A program made the position numbers and the translations under genes. A stretch of 64,000 nt of DNA from Nemophila menziesii (Eukaryota; Streptophyta; Magnoliopsida; Boraginales; Hydrophyllaceae), in the NCBI GenBank assembly GCA_029959085.1, contig JARWIR010000017.1, positions 26,226,144 through 26,290,143 of the forward strand, written 5' to 3'. This document shows positions 56,777 to 64,000 of this stretch, piece after piece. A model generated the notes under the pieces. That model saw nothing but the letters and a program-made list of their open reading frames with translations. It ran no database searches and was not told the origin of the DNA. How positions within the stretch are numbered: the stretch's first letter is position 1; every line of letters starts with the position of its first letter.

Positions 56777-58330
56777 TGGTGTCTCCTCTTTCGTGATAGA
56801 TTAATCTACTAACGAGACATCCTTTTGAGGGTTTACGAGACCTAAGTGAGGTATTTTACCCTAATATTCGCCATATCTTACTTTTCTACAGTCTTTTGGA
56901 CATTATTTCATTTATATAGTTTATGTTCTTTAATTGTGTGTTAAGTGTGTAGCTTTTGGGTACATGGTTCATACTAGAGTCCAAGGAGATGAGTAGAAGT
57001 CAAGAATTGAAGTCCAAACCCAAGGCAAGGCGTAAAGAGAGCTTAAATTCACTTTTGAAAAGCTAGAGCGTTTATCGGAAAAATATTGACGTCATATTGT
57101 TTCAGCCACCATTATTAATTGGTCAGAGATTTTGAAGAAATTCCTTTAGATTCTGATGAATCTTGAAGTCAGTGTCGCACGAGAGGTGACAAAAGTCAAT
57201 TCGGAGCTGAGACCAGAAAGTTATACTATTTTTCCACCGTGACTCTAACTTGGACATAATTAGGCAAAAATGGGTTGGGCTATTTTTAAACCATTTAAGT
57301 GAGCCCATGAAGCCAAAACGTTTTTGGAAAGTATATAAGATTATGAGAGACTCCCATTTCAGCAGACTTCAACTTTATATCAATTATTTTAGCAGATGAA
57401 GAGCAAAAACGCCTAGAAGAGAAGAGAAGGAGGGTTTCCACCCAAGTTCATCATTCTCCACCATTTCACAACCATCTTATTATGTATTATAGGTTAATTT
57501 TATTCCTTTTTATCTTCTGAACGTTATCATCATATTAGTTTTAATTTATTTCCATCATTTAGTATGAACTAAACCTCCTCTGCTTGAGGCTTGTAATGTG
57601 TATGGACCCTAATTAATGTTTTCCTTAGTTATGTGTATTTGGGACAATTTATTGTTGAAATAAATTGAAGTTTATTTTATTCCATTGATTTTATATTTAC
57701 GATTGTTGTCTATCCATGCCTTGATCATGTATCGGACATCAAGATACTTTTCCTAACACACGGGCGGGGGGTCGGATTTCAGAGATAGTATATAAGCGTC
57801 TAGTGTGCAGTAGTGAATCAAGAGGTCTTGCCTAGCTAGAAAGTCAATATGGTTAGAACTTACATCATCCAAAACAATTTTAGGGTTATCAGTGTGGGGT
57901 CTCTAGTGAAGGAAAATTGAGCTACTGAGAGGAGTTAGAATTTTTTTTGAATCCTGGCTAATGTGAATTACCAATTCGCCCTTATACCAAATACGATTCA
58001 ATAGTTGATTGGGAAGATTACCAGCAAGAATCAAGCAATACTTCTCACCCTTTCTCATCTTTCTAGCATTTTAATTATTTTTCTTTTAGTTAATTATTTA
58101 TTTTATATTAGTCTTTTATACAAAAATAAAAAACAAATATTATTTAATTTATTGTTATTTATTTTGCAACTTTACATTATATTACTTTCAAAACATATTT
58201 ATCACACCTTTGATAATCCATGTGGAGATAATAACCCGAAACTTATCAAATTAATACTTGTCAACGACCTGTACACTTCTGGGAAGTTAGCCTCCATTTG
58301 GTGTCGATTTATCATCACACCTTTGGAACA
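56777..58330 (+). repeat. gypsy 3 5' LTR
   Basis: Starts TGGTGTCTCC, and its opening section aligns with the inverted LTR at 35331-36850. It ends near ...GGAACA, shortly before a primer-binding site. Confidence 0.75.
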
Positions 58331-58340
58331 ACTAAGTTTT

Positions 58341-58357
58341 TGGCGCAGTTGTTAGGG
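58341..58357 (+). other. Primer-binding site of gypsy 3
   Basis: TGGCGCAGTTGTTAGGG, a mutated form of TGGCGCCGTTGCCGGGG, which is complementary to the 3' end of plant tRNA-Asp and common in Tat/Athila-type elements. It lies 10 bp after the LTR. Confidence 0.75.
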
Positions 58358-58479
58358 ACTAAATTGTTGTAAGTTATCGTGTTTATTTTAGTATTTTAGT
58401 TATTAGTTTTTTTTTACGTTGTAATTTTTTTGTCTTTACAAAGTTAACAGGTTAATCCTCATTTATCAGAAGAGAGAGA

Positions 58480-59340
58480 TGGATGCATTGAACGTGAATG
58501 GAGCGATCTCGCCTATTAATCAAGGAATAGCTTTCCGTGTTCAACTGCTAGAGATTCACCCTCCAATCATTCAAGCCACAAGATTTAGGCCCGATTAGGT
58601 CATGCTTAGTCAATTCTCAAGTTATGGGAATAATAGGGGAGCCACACACCAACACTTGGTCTGAGCCGTTCAAAATCTTATGCAAATTTGTGACACCTAC
58701 ATTACTCAAGGCGTTACAAGGGAACAAAATATACTACTTCATGTTCCACTTCGTTTTTACCGTGGGGGCAAGTGAGTGGCTAGATCATCAATCATCTGAA
58801 GCAATCCCAGATCGGGATGTACTTCAATATGATTCTTAGACCGTTACTATCCTCAAAACATGAGGATGAAAGATCAAGTGGAGCTTGCTAATTTTAAACA
58901 AAAAAGTGGAGAAGATCTAGGAGAATCATGGACAAGATTCCAACATCAATTAACAAGGTTCCCTCTTCATGGGTACACTTATATGATTCAACTTTCCGTT
59001 TTTTATAAGGGACTTGGTGGAAATTTAATAATAAGAGTCGATTATCTTGGAGGAGGTGGTTTTGTATCAATAAATCCTCTTCAAGCCACCAATTGTATGG
59101 AGAAAATATTGACATTGAGAGAAGTTGGCCTACATCACTAGGCCAAGAAGGTATTTCACATGATGATGAAATAGAAGCCAAATTTTCTACATTAGCTAAA
59201 CAAATGATGCAATTGACGTTAGTTGTGCAAGAGGGATTCAAGAGTAAAAAACAAGAGATAAAAGTTGTGCATGAATATTATGGATGTTCTAATTGTGGAG
59301 TTGATGATTATATTTGGGAAGAATGTCAAAATAACCCTTA
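58480..59340 (+). pseudogene. gypsy 3 gag
   Basis: A start-like ATGGATGCATTGAACG at 58480 opens broken frames. The best-preserved gag core is at 58800-59080 (AIPDRDVLQYDS, then GEDLGESWTRFQHQLTRFPLHGYTYMIQLSVFYKGL), the capsid-type domain of plant gypsy Gag. 59093-59341 continues with a Cys-containing CSNCGVDDYIWEEC, a degraded zinc knuckle. Confidence 0.75.
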
Positions 59341-60191
59341 ATCCGTGTTCTTTGAGTTTAATCGAGGTAATCAATTTTTGGGTTGTCAAGGTCTGATCAA
59401 CCAAATCGTTTAAAACCCGGATTCCAGAAGTCAATTCCTAATGAGGTTGTAATTCAAAATAACTATCAATAACTCCCCAGGTAAATAACTTCCAAGCTAG
59501 ACCTCAAAATCAATATCATGAAGGTCAAGGTCATGAGAAAGAAGCTTACCATGATATTAATAAAAAAATCACTCTCATCGCATCCACAAGAAGATTGATG
59601 TGATGCAACAAGCGTTGAGTTCATTTATGATGATGATGCAACTAAACTTGAAGTAAAATCAAGAATCATGGAAACTCAATAATAAAAAGATGAATGAGCA
59701 TTCCATGGCACTAAAATCGCTGGAAAATCAAGTATCTCGAATTCCTAACAAATGGAATATGAGCACAAAGGTCCAAGTTCTAGCAATAATGAGATCTCAC
59801 GAGGTAAATAAGATTGCAACGCGATTTATTTAAGGAGTGGGAAGCAACTTATGCCACCTTTAACAGTTACACAAGAAGATAAGAGTCGATTTCAAGCAAA
59901 GAGAAAGTACAAGATATTGTCAAAGAGATAAGTGAGTCGGTGATGGTTGATAAGAATATTGAAGAGGCTCAAACAAACAAAATAAAAAGAAAGAGGTATT
60001 TGTGAATGAAAAGAGACCTCCTCCACTATTCCCTTTACGTGTTCAAACCAAGCTAGACGATAAAGAATTCAAGAAGTTTTTTAAGATCGTGCAAAAGTTA
60101 AAACTCAACTTTCCATTTGTTAAAGTCATCAACAATTTCAAAAATATTTTAAGTTCATGAAGGATGTGCTTTCCAACAACCACATGTACAC
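59341..60191 (+). pseudogene. gypsy 3 gag C-terminal region, decayed
   Basis: Short frames resembling the gag-protease linker (a KLKLNFPFVKVINNF stretch near 60095, then MKDVLSN-like sequence near 60160) with several stops. The same motif region occurs in gypsy 2 at about 43470-43530. Confidence 0.6.
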
Positions 60192-61730
60192 TGGTGTCGC
60201 CAAGGGTGTGATAAAAATATGATAAATAAATGCTTAAAACAATGCACTAAGGCACCCTAGACAAGCACGATACTGCAAGTATTACAAGACGTATGCAAGT
60301 TTTAATGATAAGAAGATTCGTTCTCAAGGACTAAGTGTGTTACACGAATGAGCAATAATTTAGAGTAGTAAGTAATTAATTAAAAGACAGAAAATAAAGA
60401 GGAATAATTGAGATATAATTGATTAAACTAATGAAAATAAAAGAAAATAAAATAAAAGATGAAAAATATGAGATGAGAGATATAGCTTAGGTTTTGCTAG
60501 TATGCACTAATCCTTCTAATTCTTTCTATCAAATTCTAGTTAATAAGGAAGATAATTAGATCTTAAATACTTAGTCAGGATTCTAAATTCCCTCTCCTAG
60601 ACCTTGAGAGCGACTAGGGGGGCTACGGACACAATCATGAGGCAGCCTAAACTTAGGGTTATCCTATGCCACTAGGTTCCTAAGCAATTCAATTCCAAAC
60701 ATATTGATATTGATTAAAACGAACCCTAATGACTATCTAGTTAGAATCGGTGTTGTCAGGACTAATATCGGACACTAGACGTTATGTGGTGTTTCAATAA
60801 TAAGATACCCCTTCCGGGTGACCATCTAACTACTATTAAGAAAGCCTAAAGTTATCAAGTTTAGGACAGACAATAATTCAAAACACATAAACAAATATAT
60901 GAGTAAGCAGCTAATATCAGATTAAAACAGATAATTCCCAAAGAAACTTAGATAGAAAGAAAATAGAATTCATAGATTATACATAATGCAAAACCCAAGC
61001 TATGGGAAAAATTAGTTCATACTTGAAGGAAATAAACTAAAAGATTTAATAAAAGACTTCATCTTGCTCTCTACAATAACTCTAATGATATAAACCCTAA
61101 GGACTAATTTATGTGAGGCAAGGATGATTTACAAGTGATATAAGGGTGTATTTATAGGTGTAGAGAAGCCCTAATTCTTTTTCTTGGAGTAGAAGACAAG
61201 TAATGGACTTCTAGCCTAACTCAAATTTGTAACCCTAAAATATAGAATCAACCCCGTTTTTGTTTTGGTCATAACAGCTTCAATACTTATCCGTTTGACA
61301 CGTTCCAATAGTCGAAATTCATCGTCTCGAAAAGATATTTAACTTTTCTCTTGACCATTCTTCCAAATCTCTCACTGATTTTGAGATATAAGCCTATTTG
61401 TGGTCGTGGTTTGTGAAATTCATATTTATTTGGCAGCTTTATCTTTCCATATCCTAGCTTTTCCTTTCTTTTCTCCAATTTCCATGTATATCTTCTGTCC
61501 TTTATCTCTTAGAATTGACTTGACATCTAATTAATCTCCATATATATCTTTAAAACTTCACACTAAATAAAAAATTAAACCCAATATGCTCTAAAAATAA
61601 TAATTCATTAAATCAAGACTAGAAATAGGAAAGTGCACTATATCATGTGAAAATCGACTAGAAAGACATCTAAAACACTAAAAATGATGTCTCTAACTAA
61701 TATTAATTCATGACAAGTGAGGAGACATCA
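60192..61730 (-). mobile_element. Solo LTR (gypsy 2 family) inserted in gypsy 3
   Basis: 1539 bp, TGGTGTCGCC... to ...GGAGACATCA, homologous to 35331-36850 in the same orientation. Gag-protease linker coding sequence resumes directly after it (ACTGAAGGGGAAATGG). A clean 5-bp target duplication is not visible. Confidence 0.82.
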
Positions 61731-61737
61731 ACTGAAG

Positions 61738-62181
61738 GGGAAATGGTTGTTTTACCTAAGGAGTGTAGTGCGATTTGTTAAAGAATATTGCCACCAACGA
61801 TGAAGTATCCTAGAAGTTTAAACATTCCCATGTATTGGTGAAGAATGGAACGAGAGAGCTTTATGTGATTTGGGTGCAAGCATCAATCTTATGCAAAGAT
61901 CATTGCTTGAAAGATTGAAGATAGGAAAGGAGAGATCTACCACTGTGCTTTTGCAAATGGCTGATAAATCTATTTCCCATCCTGAAGGGAATGTAGAAGA
62001 TGTACTTGTCAAGAAAGGTAACTTTATATTTCCATGCAATTTTATTATTCTAGACTACAACGCAATTAAGAATATGCCTATAATTTTAGGGCGACCATTC
62101 TTAGCCACTGGGCATACATTGATTGATGTAAAAACGAAGAACGAATCATGCGAGTACAAGATGAAGAGATCAAATTTGTAA
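61738..62181 (+). pseudogene. gypsy 3 aspartic protease
   Basis: Begins GEMVVLPKECSAI, has stops near 61780 and 61840, then an open frame with the active site DLGASINLM, LLQMADKSISHPEGNVEDVLV and NFIILDYNAIKNMPIILGRP. The catalytic motif is kept but the frame is broken upstream. Confidence 0.78.
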
Positions 62182-62463
62182 CGTGTTGAAGGAAGTTTCC
62201 CAATTCGAGGGACGATTGTCTCAGTATAGACATCTTTGATCGTGTCACACAAGAGGTATATGATGGAAATAATTATGATGATATTTTTACAGGCTGCCTT
62301 GACACTAGTAAGCCCCAGTTCTGCACACTAGTTAGCCCCAGTTCTGCAAAAAGATTGCCGGTGTTGTGAATACCAAGAGGCAACCCAGGTTACAAACAAG
62401 TTAGAGGTTCGAAGGAGATATACCACTAACTTAACAGGTACTCAAGCAGAATTTTTTTTACGT

Positions 62464-62957
62464 GTGCTTCGAGCTAACAAAGAGGCAATTGGGTGGAATA
62501 TTTCTAACAACAAAGGAATTAGTCCTACCATTTTACAACCGAAGATCATTCTTGAAGATGAAAAGGCACGATCAATTGAGGGTCAAAAGAGAATTATGTC
62601 AGTAATGAAGGATGTTGTGAGAAAGGAAGTTATCAAGTTGTTAGACGCGAGGATCATCTTCTCCATATCTAACTTTGAATGGGTGAGTCTGGTTCAATGT
62701 GTGCCAAAGAAAGGGGGAATCACTACCGTCCTTAATGCTTAGAATGAACTCATACCATTGAGAACCGTTGTGGGTTAGAAAGTGTTTATGGATTACTGGA
62801 GATTGAACAAGGCCATGAAAAAGGATCACTTACCTTTACCATTTTTAGACCTGATGTTAGACAAGCTTGCAAGAAGAGAGTACTATCGTTTCCTTGATGG
62901 CTATTTGGGTTACAATCAAATTTGTGTAGATCCAGCTGATCCAGTTTCTTGGGCATG
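62464..62957 (+). pseudogene. gypsy 3 reverse transcriptase, N-terminal half only
   Basis: KEAIGWNISNNKGISPTI, VVRKEVIKLLDARII and VQCVPKKGGITTV, then across a stop VFMDYWRLNKAMKKDHLPLPFL and REYYRFLDGYLGYNQICVDP. The sequence then jumps to the RNase H region, so the block with the FMDD catalytic aspartates is deleted. Confidence 0.8.
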
Positions 62958-63069
62958 AGGGATTCTACTGCCAATTTATTAGATATTTTTATACAATTTC
63001 CAAACCACTATGTAACTTGCTTGAGAAGGATGTAAACTTTTATTTTAATTAATCACGTTTTAAAACATT

Positions 63070-63500
63070 TTTGGCAATTAAGGAGAAACTTATCTCTACA
63101 CCAATTGTGATTTCCTCTAATTGCAGTCTTCCGTTCGAGGTTATGTGTGAATGATCTTGTTATGGGTGTCATGTTGGGAAACACAAGGATAAGATAAATC
63201 ATATTGTTTATTATGTGATTAAGTTTTTAACAAGTACACAATTGAATTATACCGTAACCGAGAAGGGGTTGTTGGCCGTGGTATATGCATTTGATAAGTT
63301 TCGTTCCTATCTTCTTGGGGCAAAGGTTAATGTTTACATGGACCATTCCGCAATCAAGTACTTCATGCAAAATAAGAACGCAAAGTCGTGTCTTATTAGA
63401 GGGGTGCTTTTGTTGCAAGAGTTTTACTTAGATATTCGAGATAGGAAGGGAAGCGAGAATCCAGTAGCTAATTATTTATCTCGCCTTAAGGGATATAATG
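63070..63500 (+). pseudogene. gypsy 3 RNase H
   Basis: The open part 63215-63559 has [34 protein letters not shown] and VLLLQEFYLDIRDRKGSENPVANYLSRL; the first Asp region (about 63130-63180) is frame-shifted. Confidence 0.82.
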
Positions 63501-63689
63501 TCAACAGTGGACCAGAGGTGGTCAAAGAGGTGTTTCTAGATGAGAAATATTTGTGGTAAATAAATAATCGATTCCATGGTATGCAAATATGGCTAATATT
63601 ATTGTGAGTAAAGTGTTTCCTATTTGAAGCAACCCACAAGAGAAGAAGATATCTTTTCACCGTGTAAAGTAATTCTTTTGGAAAGATAG

Positions 63690-64000
63690 GTATGTAGTGA
63701 TCAGATTATTTGGAAGTGTGTGCCATAGAATTATATTTTTGTGATGTTGTAGCAAGTTTTCACGATTCACCATATGGAGGACATTTCATGGGTTTTCGCA
63801 CAGCCACTAACGTACTTCAGTCTGGTTTTTATTGGCCTACTTTTCACAAGGATTGCGATATATATGTCAAGCAATGTAAAAGATGTAAATTCACCAGAAA
63901 TATTTTGAGGTTCGATGAGATGCTACACAAAATGTGTTGGAGGTGGATATATTTGATGTCTAGGGAATTGACTTCATGGAACCGTTTGTGTCATCCCATG
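63690..64000 (+). pseudogene. gypsy 3 integrase, N-terminal part, runs off window
   Basis: Broken frames hold the zinc region (HDSPYGGHF-like near 63765, then CKRCKF near 63880) and DFMEPF near 63970, the start of the catalytic core (family: GIDFMGPF). Confidence 0.68.

Larger units (their letters stand above)
58331..64000 (+). mobile_element. Ty3/gypsy retrotransposon 3, internal region (continues past window)
   Basis: After the LTR: primer-binding site, gag (58480-about 60185, interrupted by stops), protease (61738-62181), RT (62464-62957), RNase H (63070-63500) and the start of integrase (63690-64000). A 1539-bp solo LTR sits in the gag-protease region at 60192-61730. Many stops show it is inactive. 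Confidence 0.85.

Noticed and set aside
58005..58355. 116-codon plus-strand frame rich in Leu/Ile
   Set aside because: Lies in the AT-rich end of the gypsy 3 LTR and runs across the primer-binding site.

Overview
The window is nuclear DNA from a flowering plant, most likely a eudicot. The evidence is AT-rich sequence, spliceosomal GT-AG introns, a plant-type terpene synthase gene, and nested plant retrotransposons, Mutator-like, CACTA and hAT elements, LINEs and SINEs. Only one ordinary host gene is recognisable; almost all the rest is transposon.

Layout. 1-2069: internally deleted Ty3/gypsy element (minus). 2070-5866: 5'-truncated Ty1/copia element (plus) with its 3' LTR. 5966-6080: tRNA-derived SINE with target duplication. 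About 6570-21882: a 15.3-kb Mutator-like element (MULE) with three intact spliced genes: a mudrA-type transposase (plus, 7948-10738) and two tandem paralogous accessory genes (minus, 12001-15643 and 17314-20949) whose C-terminal domains look like Ulp1 proteases that lost their catalytic residues. 22059-25980: decayed copia element carrying a CCTAGGCG-rich insert and a SINE. 25984-26174: MITE. 26789-27079: LINE ORF1 (DUF4283) scrap. 27548-29805: complete six-exon terpene synthase (minus). 30344-35330: CACTA element remnant. 35331-43990: Ty3/gypsy element (minus) with 3' LTR, lacking its 5' end. 45116-55629: second CACTA element (minus genes) bearing a truncated LINE, a small hAT element and a solo LTR that itself contains a MITE. 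55630-64000: an LTR fragment, then a Ty3/gypsy element (plus; LTR, primer-binding site, gag, protease, RT, RNase H, start of integrase) with a solo LTR inserted in its gag-protease region; it runs off the window.

Most interesting region. The non-coding DNA of the MULE (leader, introns, intergenic DNA) holds about 36 copies of a 12-bp near-palindrome related to GGGGCTGTACCC / GGGTACAGCCCC. I found only two copies inside exons and none elsewhere in the window. A MULE transposase, two accessory genes and a private short motif spread through its non-coding DNA together recall the Arabidopsis VANDAL elements, where the transposon-encoded VANC protein recognises short element-specific motifs and reverses silencing. 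I propose, as inference, that one or both accessory proteins here read this motif.

The terpene synthase (550 aa, no transit peptide, DDTYD and NSE/DTE-type motifs intact) looks like a functional cytosolic TPS-a sesquiterpene synthase, with one usually present intron missing. The LTR, CACTA and LINE elements are mostly broken by stops, frameshifts and nested insertions; several insertions have clear target-site duplications that allow their order to be read.
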